In this document: positions 1 through 10,852 of the stretch, one piece after another
Numbering within the stretch: the stretch's first letter is position 1
How the letters are laid out: the number at the start of each line of letters is the position of its first letter
From: Arctopsyche grandis
Lineage: Eukaryota; Arthropoda; Insecta; Trichoptera; Hydropsychidae
DNA: 64,000 bases
Assembly: GCF_051622035.1 (NCBI RefSeq)
Contig: NC_135367.1
Coordinates: 27,172,001 to 27,236,000, forward strand
Direction: 5' to 3'
Translations under genes and position numbers: made by a program
Notes under the pieces: model-generated
Told to the model about the DNA's origin: nothing
What the model saw: the letters and a program-made list of their open reading frames with translations, nothing else
Database searches by the model: none

Positions 1-262
1 TAGGTCATCGGCTTTAGAGAGTCTTTAATTAATATTATGTATTAGATGTATTATGAGCATTTATAAGAATTATAAATAGGTTTTTGAGCTATTTTTCCTA
101 TTATGCTGTAGATTAACATTAGAATAATATAATACTATGATTACTAACCAAATTAAATTAAATTGTAAAATAGAAAATGATCAGTAGCTATTAAAATAGA
201 TATAAGATGTATTGTGAACATAATTTCGTAATAATAAAAAGCATTTAAAAATCAAAAACATG
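1..262 (+). mobile_element. Jockey-like LINE 3' UTR (copy 1)
   Basis: This is the 3' untranslated end of a non-LTR retrotransposon. It opens within the segment reading TAGGTCATCGGCTTTAGAG and ends at the A-rich string AAAAATCAAAA. The same order of blocks recurs at 8085-8350, 19553-19757, 22377-22560, 23592-23875 and, inverted, at 41533-41830. Two of those copies are preceded by a reverse-transcriptase C-terminus, which identifies the family. The copy runs off the left edge of the window, so its length is unknown. Confidence 0.75.
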
Positions 263-286
263 CACATATTATATATTATATACGAA

Positions 287-700
287 TTAAATTATATAAA
301 TTTCCACGGCTTGTTCGGTAGTACATACATATGTAGGTAATGAGCCGAAATCCGAAGTACTTATCTCGTCAATTCGTGCAATTTGAATGCGCATCATCCG
401 CTCGATGATTCGTTCAAAAGTCGGTCTCTCGGCGATGACTTGTGGTTTTTGTCTAATTAGATCTATCCGTGGCCGAGGCATTGCGGCTCGTTATTTAACG
501 TTTGAATGTTAAGGTAGTGTTAATGGGGGCGGCATTGACAGGCCGAATTATTCCCCTCATTATTGTTGGGGCCCGTCGACGATATCATTATCGTATCGAC
601 ATTGTCCTTATTATCGGATTTAGAGCGGACGAAAGTCACGTACCCGACGCTCAAGAATCCGACTGTATTTGTGTAATCATTATTTTTTATTATTTGAAAT
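287..700. other. GC-richer unassigned block with open frames on both strands
   Basis: This block is clearly less AT-rich than its flanks and carries open frames on both strands. On the minus strand, 287-481 encodes 64 residues starting MPRPRIDLIRQ, and a frame across 520-933 ends in a polar stretch near GPNNNEGNNS. On the plus strand, 502-771 is also open. I recognise no domain. A decayed host exon, an unknown transposon coding fragment or conserved non-coding DNA are all possible. A pyrimidine-poor ATTTCAG lies near 700 on the plus strand but is weak as a splice acceptor. Confidence 0.2.
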
Positions 701-790
701 TTCAGTTGCCGAAAAGTTGTGTCCTTACCTCGAACAGTCAGATTATCATTTTTTATTTTATTTTTCCATAGATATGTATATACCAGGAAG

Positions 791-1921
791 CAGTGTAAAA
801 TTTCACATAAAATTTTGTATTCCAAATTTTGTGAGCAGACTCTCGTTTTAACACTCGGTGACCACAAGCGTATAGTAATCTGAGCACATTCAAAACTTAA
901 GATCCATACAGTCCATACAAACATATTAGACATTTCCCTTTCTCAATTATGGCACAAGAGAAATTATTTTTTATATGCTATGGATATCCACCATAGGCAT
1001 GTTTTTGTGGTTTTATTTTTTTGATTAGTTATTTTTTATAGGAGCTAGGAGCCGCCAAACATCTATAAAATCGCCTCTTTTTTAAATCCACGAAAAGAGT
1101 CCAGCATGCTTATTTAACGGTTGATTTTTAAAAAAATACGAGCACACCAACATAGAAAATATCTTTCTCATACTGATGATTTTTAAAATTGGTTCAGTTT
1201 CGGAGGAGAAAACTGGGGAATACGAAACCTCGATTTTGTCGATTTAAAATAGGTATTATCTGGTCGAGGCGCATTCACTCAATATACATATATGTATTCA
1301 CTCAATATATATGTATATATTGATATGTAACTGTCGCATTCACTCAATATATATGTATATATTGATATATATTGTCGCATTTACTCAATATACATATAAA
1401 TCGAAGAAAGGAACGAAAATAAAATGAAGGTTTCGGGTATCCAGCCCTCTTACGGGACGTTTAATGAAATTTATTGGCTTTTTTTTATCTAAAACCATAC
1501 AAAACTTCGAAAGAAAACATTATTTGAACTATTGAACTATTGAGGATAGATAAAATGGAGGGAACTCAGCTTAAATGAATAGTCATCTCTAAATTCACAT
1601 GTTAAAGTTTGATAGTTTTTTGACATATGTACATGGTTTTAGCATTGCTAAAAGCAAATGTTGCTGTTGACACTCAAACACGGGCTTTCAAAATCAAAGG
1701 TGTTGAAGAGGATGCATTGTGGAAGTTTTTATAAAATATAAAAAAAATACATCATAATTTCATCAAGTAAGAATATTTGTTAATTATTTTTTGATTATTT
1801 TATAAATATTTGGACTACCAATATTAGAATAGAACTTTGTAAGGCAAAAAGCGTGGGGGGGGGGGGGTCGTAAAAATTAAACACCGACCTGGTTTCTTTT
1901 TAATTTAGAACTACACCACTG
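791..1921 (+). mobile_element. Non-autonomous hAT-type element (CAGTG...CACTG), interrupted by a MITE
   Basis: The element begins CAGTG and ends CTACACCACTG, and is bounded by a perfect 8-bp duplication, CCAGGAAG. An 8-bp duplication is the hallmark of hAT transposition. Internal blocks match the longer copy at 29896-30597 (TTTTGTATTCC, GTGAGCAGACTCTCG, TTTAATGAA, TCATCTCTAAATTCACATG, a poly-G run, ACACCGACCTGG). Compared with that copy, the sequence just inside the left end is deleted. It has no transposase. A second transposon occupies 898-1452. A run of 13 G lies at 1855-1867. Confidence 0.8.
898..1452. mobile_element. TA-target MITE, copy 1 (nested)
   Basis: This insert interrupts the hAT-type element between TCAAAACTTA and the continuing GACGTTTAATG. 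Its right end reads CAGCCCTCT followed by TA. Internal sequence matches 15705-16376 over long stretches (TTTTTTTGATTAGTTATTTT, GGAGCCGCCAAAC, CCACGAAAAGAG, TATTATCTGGTCGAGGCGCA). The left terminus is more diverged than in copy 2. TA target duplication with short inverted ends suggests the Tc1/mariner superfamily; that is inference. The interior near 1285-1400 holds several TTCACTCAATATA repeats where copy 2 has a long AT array. Confidence 0.7.
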
Positions 1922-2074
1922 CCAGGAAGGCCTAACAGCTAAACCTCAATGCGCCTTCCTAGACAATTAATTACAAACATTGCAGAATTTTTTATTACAT
2001 AAATCGCTGTATTTCGAGAGGCTGAAGAGCACTAAATTAAAAAGTAATTAATCCATAGAACGAAAGTGCAGAAT

Positions 2075-2760
2075 AGAGATACTGCAGAAAGTAAGCATTG
2101 GAAAAATACTGAAGAAGTACATATGTTAGATGAATTGAAATGGTTGGATATTTAGACATAGACTTAAATGAAGCACTTTGAAATGTGTATATAAGCTAGA
2201 TAATAATCTATTATCCAAATATTTTAATAATTACATAGTTAGGAATAGAGATTTACAAAATTATAAGAAGAGAAATATGAATAAATTAATTATAGGCAGA
2301 GTTAACAAAGCAAAACTCTTAAATGACGTTCCTAATAAGACTATAAGACTATATAAGAATAAGACTATAAGACTAAATAAGAATAAGACTATATAAGAAT
2401 AAGACTATATAAGAATAAGACTATATAAGAATAAGACTATATAAGAATAAGACTATATAGGAATAAGACTATATAAGAATAAGACTATATAAGAATAAGA
2501 CTATATAAGAATAAGACTATATAAGAATAAGACTATATAAGAATAAGACTATATAAGAATAAGACTATAAGCCTATAAGAATAAGACTAAAAGACTATAT
2601 AAGAATAAGACTATAAGACTATATAAGAATAAGACTATATACCTAAACATAAATAAGAATAACTTAAGAATAGTGATTAATTTTGACTATAAATTCATTC
2701 GATTTAATTTGGCAGCTAGGTTATTCTTGGAACGAAACACTTTGGAAGTGTGAATGTTTA
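2075..2760 (+). mobile_element. Decayed LINE reverse-transcriptase C-terminus with inserted minisatellite
   Basis: The coding order parallels the better copy on the minus strand at 14470-14940. It has the segment giving DELKWLDI, then VYKLDNNLLSKYFNN and a RNRDLQNYK-like stretch, followed by RVNKAK. Frameshifts and stops break it into short frames. Such carboxy-terminal segments are typical of CR1/Jockey-group LINEs; the exact clade is not decidable here. A 16-bp tandem array begins where the RVNKAK-coding sequence should continue, and non-array sequence resumes near 2641. Confidence 0.6.
2335..2640. repeat. 16-bp minisatellite
   Basis: A tandem array of about 18-19 units with consensus ACTATATAAGAATAAG. 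The first units are shorter variants (ACTATAAG), and a degenerate patch sits around 2568-2610. Most internal units are identical, so the array is probably young or homogenised. It lies inside the LINE remnant at 2075-2760. Confidence 0.9.
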
Positions 2761-2769
2761 TCTAAAAAC

Positions 2770-3600
2770 TAGTGTTATATTTTAAATATATTTTACTATG
2801 TAGTTACAGCCCTGAATTTAGTGTTATATATTTTTCCAGTTAATCGACACCCACGTACAAAGTATGATTTATTGTTCGCATATAAATAACAAAAACGGCA
2901 TACGTACGTTATAATCAATTTACGATTCGAGAAAAAAATATGGATTTTTTGACGCGACAGCATAAATCATAATTTAGAAATGTTAAATTCACAGTTAGAC
3001 GCTCTTTTTACCTATCAGCTCACATAATCGTACATTCACCAATTATTAAGTAAAACGGTCTATATATTTTTTTTATTTTGTATTCGATGATTTTTTTATG
3101 TAAATACTATCGGAATCGATAGTATTTATCGTGCATAATTTATCACTTGTTTTTTTTTCGATCGAAAGTGGCGTTTGCTATTTGACACCTTAACGAGTCT
3201 CACTGGGATATTATTCGGTAAAAATCACTCAAGCACCGGAGATGTCGAATTAATTCGACCGGATAAGTGCAGGTGAAATCCGCGTCAATTATTACTAATA
3301 AAACTCACCTGTTTATGTGTTTGTTCGTTCGCTTTCTCCCCGTACCTACTCGAGGAAAACCGGAGTGTTATTACGCATTGTCGGAATCGCGTTCCGATGT
3401 GTAAAATGTTGTAATTTGATGCAATTATTGACGTGGAAAATTTAACGAGTCTTTCACTTTGAGAAGCCGTGGTATTTAACTCAATCCTATACTTTCTTCT
3501 GGTTGGATTTTCGCACTGAAATCCGGACAAAATCCAATCAACTATCCACTTTATGTTTTATTTAGAGCTAAATTATTTTCGAAGCGGTAGTTAGATACGT
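2770..3600. other. Unique AT-rich DNA with a GC-richer core and a perfect palindrome
   Basis: No gene is recognised. 3101-3128 is a perfect inverted repeat with 12-bp arms (TAAATACTATCG) and a GAAT centre. 3170-3540 is less AT-rich and apparently unique. A minus-strand frame at 3285-3530 has no recognisable domain. This could be regulatory DNA, but nothing decides it. Confidence 0.35.
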
Positions 3601-4470
3601 GTAAAATTTTAGATGTTTTCCTATAATTGTGTATGATTTTATGTATTATATTTGATTTTATGACCAGCTTATTATGTGTACATCAATGATACAATCTTCA
3701 TGATAAATTACTTTATATCTCCCTTGTAAGGTCTCACCTTGAATTTGCCCCAATTACATATATGGTCACCTTTTTATTTATCCCATATCTATTAATTGTA
3801 TTGAAAATGTCCAACTAAAATTTATTAATATTCTTATGCTACCGTTTTCCTACATACGCCCATACTACTGTTTCCGATATTTTAACAATCTTTCTGTCAG
3901 GCGACGACTCACTGATGCTACTCTATTTTTAAGCTACAAATGGTTTCCTTGATTGTTCTGATTTACTGAGTAAGGATGGTTTCAGGATCCCAGTTAGGTA
4001 TTCTCGAAACGTTGCACTATTTTCACTTAATCCTTTCAAACCAATTACCTAAAATATTCCTATATACAGCGTGTTTATCGTATGCTTAATAGGGAGCTGA
4101 ATGAGGTTGATCTATTCGGTATTTCCTTACATCAATTCAGGACTACCATCAGGAGAGGCTTGACTGATTGATCCATTTCTATTTCTATTTCTATTATATA
4201 TTCTTTGTCTAATTGTATTATATCACTTTATTTTTAATTATGCATTGTCCTATTTGGTTATATTTAATTTTTTATTATTTTCTATCTCATTTGTTTGTCT
4301 ATGTATATGTACTAGATATATAATGTATCGTGTAAAAATCTATAATTGGGCACATATGTTATTTTGTTATATTTATTATTTGTTTTTATGAATTTCTACA
4401 TTTGAGGCCTGTTGATTTTTTAATAAATAAATACAGTTAATAAAGAAATAAATCAAAAAGTCTATTTTTT
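3600..4470 (+). mobile_element. LINE 3' end (RT C-terminus remnant plus UTR), family B copy 1
   Basis: This is a 5'-truncated non-LTR retrotransposon. From about 3700 it encodes a decayed version of the segment that is cleaner at 28940-29456: SLVRSHLEFA, then KFI, FPTY, TVSDIL, NGFLDCSDLL and F-IPVRYSR. These are the carboxy-terminal motifs following the reverse-transcriptase domain in CR1/Jockey-group LINEs. Several stops and frameshifts are present. The T-rich UTR ends in AATAAATAAATAC and A-rich sequence near 4450. Confidence 0.7.
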
Positions 4471-4649
4471 CCTGTTAAAATTCTAGATTGTTCCACAGAT
4501 CTGAGTTTAACTTTGTATAGTTATAATTTAGCATCTTTTGAAAAATTGGACTAACCATCCTTCGGATTTAATGCCTTTGAAATACGAGGCAGTCACCTAA
4601 TACCTAAAATTGCAGAAATATAAAAATCGTTCTTCAAATATGTAGGTCG

Positions 4650-5083
4650 GAAAATTAAAATCAGAAATTCCACTCTGCTTGAAGAAAAAGATCTTCGAAC
4701 AATGAATTTTGCCAGTGATGATGTATGGATGTGAAACTTAGACATTTAACGCCAAGTTGCTACACAAAATCCAATGCACTCAAAGAAGTATGGAATGATT
4801 TGTGACATAACTAGGAAAAACAGGAAACGGAATACGTGGATGAGAAGTATTACAAGGGTAGTGGGTATAGTGAATACAGTGAAGAGATTAAAATGGCAAT
4901 GGGCCACGTGGGTACAAGACTGGATGAAAGGTGGACAAAAGAAGTGCTAGAACGGTACCCGAGAGTATGTAAAAGGGTAAAAGGAATACCGCAGAGAATA
5001 TGGGTAGACAAAATTAGGAAAATGTGTGTGTTGAGATGGATGAGTTGCGCAAAACAAAGACGAGTGGAAACTTTTTTTTTCTA
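4650..5083 (+). pseudogene. RTE-like LINE C-terminal remnant
   Basis: This matches the last third of the ORF at 30709-32472. CCACTCTGC corresponds to the MPLCLKKKIFD region, then come VMMYGCET, KIQCTQRSM, a diverged ITRKNRKRNTW, and RLDERWTKEVLERYPR. Several frameshifts are present, and the longest open piece is 4836-5084. The paralogue is useful because it has a Glu codon at the position where the long ORF at 30.7 kb has its stop. It ends in a poly-T run rather than the ATG repeat seen at the intact 3' end. Confidence 0.7.
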
Positions 5084-6244
5084 ATACAATCCCAGTGAAA
5101 ATCGTATGTAATATAATTGAAATAAAATATACATGTACAAATCTTTAGAATGTGACCTTTGCCCATATTATAAACTCACTGCATTCCCATGTACAAAATA
5201 TGATTGAATCATTAGTGAATGTTTATATGGCAATACAAGTGTCAAAGTACCAAGCTTACGATTCAATTCTTTGATTACGACTCTAAAAACGGAAACCGCT
5301 CCCATACCTTTCAGTTAATCGATCAGGTACAGTTTTGCCCGAGCAGATTAAATCTTAAGTGCTCTTTTATATTAAAAAGAACGCTCGATTGATATGCCTA
5401 ATTGAAAACACGAATTTGAATTATAAAATCGGGTCAATGCAACCGCGAAGCTTCTAAGATCTCTAAATAAGAATGTGTATATGAAATTTGTACGGTTTGA
5501 CGCAAAGCTTCGTCTATTGATGACGATAAATTATAACGGTAGTTTGAATATAAAAATATATTTAAATTCACTGCATATCCGAAACTATATCTACTGTAAA
5601 GAAAATTCCAAACCTGAGAAAGATTTTATGTGAGACAAATCTTTCGACTTTGATTTTGAGAATCTTTTTTGAAACGAAAACTTATTTTGACAAATGAAAT
5701 TTTGATTTTTTTAAATATGTGAAACTTAGTATCAAAATTTTATAAAATGGAAAGAATTTTATAAAATTACTAGTGTTGCTACCCGGCTTTACCCATGTTT
5801 TTGTGACCAAAAGATTTACTGATCAAAAAATAAAAATACTGGACATTCTGGACAAATAATAAAAATACTGACCATCTATGCATATTAAAGTACTGCCCAA
5901 AAATTTATTACTATGTATGAAACAAATTCAATAAAAATACATAAATAATAAATCTAACATTATTGACTGTTAGGAGAAACTTTACGCTTCATGCATATAT
6001 TCATACTAAACATTTCACACAAAATTATTTACGAGTTAAAAAGTATATAAATCAATCAGTTTATTGAACAAATGTATGTAATGATAAATTTGAAATATTC
6101 ACAATATTTTCGAGATTCTAATAAACGATTTCTCGAGAAACGAGAATCTCGAATTTTCATAATAAAATATTCTCGAGAAACGAGAATAAAAATTTCTCGA
6201 AAATTCTCGAGATTTCTCGATCACAACCTCTACATACACTTTAA
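5084..6244. other. AT-rich intergenic DNA
   Basis: No gene seen. A Helitron-like 3' terminus on the minus strand lies at 5770 (separate entry). 6110-6220 contains repeated TTCTCGAGAAACGAGAA-like inverted units. A minus-strand frame over 6099-6296 reflects those repeats and is not credible coding sequence. Confidence 0.4.
5770..5800 (-). mobile_element. Helitron-like 3' terminus (diverged)
   Basis: Read on the minus strand, GGGTAAAGCCGGGTA is followed by CAACA and CTAG|T. This resembles the better preserved ends at 12059, 33551 and 56457. Helitrons end in a short GC-rich hairpin followed by CTRR and insert before T. The body to the right is too diverged for me to find its 5' end. Confidence 0.4.
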
Positions 6245-7018
6245 CACATAAGTACATACCAGCTATGGGAGTATTTTCGAAACAAATTGAGCGCAAATGT
6301 AGGGAAACTTACACGAGACAAAAGTTCTACTTCCGGTTGTTGGATTTTATAATTTTTTTTTTTAATACTTAAAATCACTATAATTATTATACACATTAAA
6401 TATCAAGAAGATTAAAATAATTAAAAAAGGCAGAAATAAAATAATGAAATATTGTTTTGAAAAAAATGACTACTTCCGGTTTAAAAATTCTGACTAAAAA
6501 CTTATTAACTTTAAGTTAGTATATAAAATATTCGCTTCTGGTTGACGGGTGCTCACCAAACTTTATTTATAACTTAAGCTTTTAAGCTTACACTTTTAGA
6601 TATGAAATCTCAGTTCAATACGTCGAAAGGCTTCCGAGAAAAAAAAATTATAATTTCTATTACATATAAAAAATTCAGTCTGATCCGTTGAGCAGTTTGG
6701 GAGATAATTGAATCCAAAAACTTAAAAAAAATTGGACACCTATAAGGGGAGCTTGCATTTCCGGTCAACTTAAAAATTTACGTCATATCGATAAGAATTT
6801 CAGTAACCGATACTAAGTTTCAGTTCGATAGGATTGACGGTGTTCAAAGAATCCCCAAAATACACTGACACACAGACACACAGGCAAACACACATTGTTT
6901 CTAGATCATGAAAACGTGATCAGTGATCGATCGAATCAGTCAAAATCCTCAGTTCAAATTTCCACATGATTACAAAACTTCATCTATTGTTACTACGTAC
7001 ATATATAAAGTAAAAAAT
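6245..7018 (+). mobile_element. LINE-type 3' UTR repeat, family C copy 1
   Basis: A dispersed repeat with recurring ACTTCCGG blocks and then the ordered string TTTCAGTTCGATAGGA, GTGTTCAA, CCCCAAAATACACTGA, GATCATGAAAACGTGATCAG, CGAATCAGTCAAAATC, ACTTCATCTATTGTTACTACG. The same order occurs at 39633-40765, 21560-21715 and, inverted, at 63379-63680. The one-ended truncation pattern and simple-sequence tail suggest the 3' UTR of a non-LTR retrotransposon. No coding part is present, so the clade is unknown. Confidence 0.6.
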
Positions 7019-7249
7019 CGAAACTACTGCTAATTCCAATGATGTTTATAAAGCAAATGTACTAGACGATTGTGACAACACTGAAATAGAACGGCAATTC
7101 GGGTATTCTCGTTGTTCTTGTACGTAAAAATACAGCGGCTATTTTTTTTCTGTATTTTGATTATTGATTTAAAAAAAAATTCCGCATTAAAATCGTGCCA
7201 TCGACATTGCAATAAATAATAATACGACGACTAAATAAATGAATGAACG

Positions 7250-7530
7250 AAAAGCAAATGGGACGCAGCCGAGAGTATAAAGGGACACGTCGTGAGTCTC
7301 TGAATCAATTTCCCACAATTATCGTGTTGTCTCCATTGTGGAGGAAACGAGAGACCGCAGAGATTTATGTTGTTGCCAACAATGAAGCCGATTTATGGAT
7401 CGTTTAGATAATTTTATTACGTATCTCGAACCGACTTCCCCGAGGTCTTCTTCTGCAGCATCCGATCCGCTGATCGATGTGGGTGATCCCGTATTTTTCC
7501 GATCGATTTTTGTTTTTAATTGCCTTCACT
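7250..7530 (+). other. Candidate promoter and short coding-like segment
   Basis: This is a unique GC-richer island. TATAAAG lies at 7276-7282. About 30 bp downstream is TCAATTT, and an ATG at 7395 opens MDRLDNFITYLEP followed by a Ser/Ala-rich SSSAASDPLIDVGDP stretch. Codon use there looks more protein-like than the surroundings, and a possible donor GTGATC follows codon GTG near 7480. It may be a host first exon, but there is no homology I recognise and no acceptor downstream. Treat it as a hypothesis. Confidence 0.25.
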
Positions 7531-7795
7531 TGCACGAAACAACAGGGCAGCGTATTCGATTCTCATATTTAATATATCCTTTGATCATACTTAAACGCTA
7601 CTAACAGCCTTGAAAATACATACATATAACACAATAAGAAATACATACATTTATGGTACCTTGGACACATACACATACCCCCGGCCAAAAACCCCTGGAC
7701 ATTTACCACCCGTGCAAAACATCCCCGTGGAAATAACCCCCGCCATGGATAAACATTGTTTAAAAGTGGTAGAGTATATTGAATATTATTAACCT

Positions 7796-8071
7796 ATGCT
7801 TCACTTGTATGCAATAACGCCTCGAATACTAACTAAGCTCCAAATAATACAAAATAAATCCCTAAAAATAATTTATAACACACCCATATATACTAACTTG
7901 CAAAAACTGCATGCCATAAATAATATTCCGTTAGTTATAGACATTACTAACAAACTAACCAGTAGATTCTATGACAGAATCACTAATAACCATACTGACA
8001 CACTTGTGAAGAGTCTCGATGATTACAACAAAATGTCTATACCATTCAGGTATAACACACAGATTACCTAA
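7796..8071 (+). pseudogene. Jockey-like LINE reverse transcriptase, C-terminal end
   Basis: The frame encodes the extreme C-terminus of a non-LTR retrotransposon ORF2. It has a KLQIIQNKSLKIIYNTP block, then LQKLHAINNIP, a short helix and SRFYDRITNN, ending at TAA. The spacing of LQ-QNK, the P-turn and LH--I-P is the usual post-RT tail of Jockey-clade elements. The catalytic domain is missing (5' truncation), and a frame break separates this piece from a short upstream frame at 7610-7792. A homologous antisense copy lies at 41831-42115. No longer functional. Confidence 0.75.
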
Positions 8072-8562
8072 ACACAATCTGCTTTAGGTCATCGACTTTA
8101 GAGAGTCTTTAATTAATATGATGTATTAGATGTATTATGAGGATTTATAAGAATTGTTAATAGGTTTTTGAACTATTTTTCCTATTATGCTATACATTAA
8201 CATCAGAATAATATAATACTATGATTACTAACAAAAATGAATTCAAATTGTAAGATAGTAAATGATTAGTAGATCAGTAGCTATTAAAATATATATAAGA
8301 TGTATTGTGAACATAATTTAGTTATAATAAAAAGCAATTAAAAATCAAAAAACATATACAATTGTAAATAAGTTTTTGACCTCTTTTTCCTATTAAGCTG
8401 TACATTAACATTAAAATAATATAATACTACATATAATTACTAACAAAAAAAAATGTTAAAAAGAAAATGATCAGCAGACCTGTAGCTGTTAAAATAGACA
8501 GACGTATTGTGAACATAATTTAGTACTTATGTATATGTAAAATGTATTTAAAAATCAAAATC
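8072..8562 (+). mobile_element. Jockey-like LINE 3' UTR followed by a second partial UTR
   Basis: 8085-8350 repeats the 1-262 UTR in order and ends AAAAATCAAAA. A second partial UTR follows at 8362-8562, starting at the internal ATTGTAAATAAGTTTTTGA block. The tandem arrangement suggests either a second insertion into the A-rich tail or an abortive reverse-transcription product. Confidence 0.7.
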
Positions 8563-8759
8563 AAATGTAACTTACATATATATAAATATGTACATATATT
8601 TCCTCTACATTGTATAGCATTCCATTAATTTCAAGGCAATGTCTGCACTATACACATTCCAAACAGTATAAAAATAATTCGCACTCTTCCTTCTCGTATT
8701 ACGCCTCCTTCTAATAGAACTAGTTTGCAATTTTTAATCACTCAAAGCCAGAATACCTC

Positions 8760-9110
8760 TGCAGGTAAAAAACGACCAATTTAACCCCTAGCCCGCCCGT
8801 GTCGGTTCTCATTTCCCGCTCATCAGCGACTCGAGCGTATCTTAGAGGTGCATACCGACCACAGATCGTTTCTCATTAGAACGCCTATTCCCGGCAATAA
8901 ATGTACGCATAAAACTTCATCATTAAAAATGTAAGACGAGACAGAGAGATGGAGAGAGAGGAGAAAAAAGACGAGCTGGGAAACCTCGTAAAATGCGAAA
9001 GAACATCGCAGTCGGATCAAATCATTATTGTGCAGTAATTGAGCCATTGCCGAACGAGTAATTGGCGGTAAACATTGTGTGTAAACATTCGAAATCGTTT
9101 CGAGCATTTT
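8760..9110. other. GC-richer unique island
   Basis: Less AT-rich than its flanks, with an AGAGAGATGGAGAGAGAGG patch near 8943. A 94-codon minus-strand frame (8823-9107) has no recognisable domain and overlaps the purine-rich patch. Possibly regulatory; no gene is supported. Confidence 0.25.
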
Positions 9111-9470
9111 AATTAAGAATTTACGTTTTTATGTGTGGGGTTTTTCATAAAAAATTGTATAGTTTTATTCCACTTCTACATAGTTTGGTGCGTATATTAC
9201 ATTTCACGACTGTAGCATGTTTGGCTGTTTAGATTAAAACTGTATATTTAAATTCAAAGTTATTTGTATTGCGAGTTTTATTTTAAAACAGAGAACGCTT
9301 AGGATCTGGTGTCCTTTTTTGTAAGACTGCTGAATTGCCTTATAAATATTTGAAGTTTAAATAGCAGTCTAAAGGTTTAGACTTCATAGTATGTATTTGA
9401 TTATGATCTGAAAGGTTTGAATTTTTTAACTTTATCATTATGAGTATCAAATTTTATTGAAGTTTTCAAT

Positions 9471-9895
9471 TTAACCCTCCCTCACCGAAGTGGGGTATGA
9501 AAGTGCCCCAATTTTTACGTTTCTGGTAATAACTATGTGGTTTTTAAAGCTATACACCCCCTATAATTCTCGTATTTCTAGAATGAACTACAAGAAATTT
9601 ATTTTAATACATTTTGTATGATTTAGAAAAGGGGTACATCGTAAAATATCACATTTATACATTTCTACGTTCCAAAGTATGATTTAGAGGCGGTAGCGAT
9701 AAGTCATGTTTTTGACTGTTCACTTGCATATTCTTGTTGATCGATGAATCAATGCGAGAGAAATAGACAGGTATATTTTCGTAAGCTATTGTTTTCGTCG
9801 CTTTTGGCGCGTGGCTATTGAGTCATGCAGTCGCCTGTTGGCCTTACCTATGTGCGTTTGAATGTCAATGGTTGTCGCTATTTTTTAATACAAAA
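9471..9895 (+). repeat. Left arm of piggyBac-like inverted repeat
   Basis: Pairs with 11433-11821 on the opposite strand. Alignment by eye is continuous, with point differences and one indel of about 22 bp (extra AGGTATATTTTCGTAAGC-type sequence on this side). Confidence 0.8.
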
Positions 9896-10641
9896 ATAGT
9901 CAAAAGCATGCTATAGGACTAAAACTTTTTTATGTTGATGTATAAAATGATTAATAAGATATATATTGAACCCATTTGTATTGATAAAAGCTGTATTTTG
10001 ATTTAAAATACTGGGGTCTTACTCGTTCGATCTCGACGCTCCTTTCTTCAAAGGTTAAGGAGTCTAGATTAATTTTTTCTATTTAAAAATGCAGTGGGAA
10101 TTAATTGGAGAACAATCTTAATGTTTTGAAATACAACTAGAAACCTTTTTAAGACTACATACTTACTTCTTCAAGATCCATTTTTAAATACACAGTTTCA
10201 CAAAAGAATGTCGGAACTTTGCTAAAAGTTTATGAAAAGCTAGTATTTATGTAGGTATTTTTGAAGGGGGATTTCTTTGTGTTTAAAAACGTTATCCAAA
10301 TACATATACACGTCCCACACATGGAAAAATACGGCAACTCTGTATAATAGTAATAAAAAATGTACTAATTTCGAATGATGAGATTTTTACTACCCATTAA
10401 TCGTGAATTATGAGCAATTTTATTGATATTATCTCTACGATTTTCGGTACGGCGCTTTGGTATTATTAAATCCGAATTAAAATACTAGAAATACCAATTC
10501 GTCTTTCATATTTAATCCATATTAATAATAAACTTTCATTTTGAAAGCTTCCAGTATTTACATATGTGAATGTGCAATGCAGTCATTTTTAACGATTTTG
10601 TAATATTCCGTTATTATAATGTATGTATGTATGTATGTATG

Positions 10642-10852
10642 TGTACATCGATGACTTAGTGGACAGATATTGTATGTCCATTTTTGAATTTGTATCTTAT
10701 TTGAATTTTTAGTAATTTATGTGGTATATATAAATTACCTTAAAACGAAAAATCCGAGTTATTCCTGCATCTACAAAATTAAAATTCGATTCAAATTCAA
10801 AAAAGGACATATAATATACATATCTGTGCACTAAGCCATCGACATGTTTGTT
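10642..10852. repeat. Nested foldback inside the piggyBac-like core
   Basis: About 70-bp arms, 10645-10720 and 10785-10850, are inverted copies. CATCGATGACTTAGTG on the left pairs with CACTAAGCCATCGACATG on the right, followed by matched GACAGATAT and TTTTTGAATTTG blocks. A (TATG)n run lies immediately left at 10619-10642. It is probably an independent MITE insertion, or a remnant of one. Confidence 0.6.

Larger units (their letters stand above)
775..2062 (-). mobile_element. SINE 3' tail, split by a hAT-type insertion
   Basis: The tail of the tRNA-headed SINE family is present in inverted orientation but in two pieces, about 775-790 and 1922-2062. Between them lies a hAT-type element whose flanks both read CCAGGAAG (783-790 and 1922-1929), part of the SINE 3' stem. 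The right piece carries the diagnostic block ATGCGCCTTCCT and then an ATTACAAACATTGCAG-like stretch, as in copies at 33945 and 34770. It stops near 2062 without reaching the tRNA-like head, so the SINE is 5'-truncated. Confidence 0.75.
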
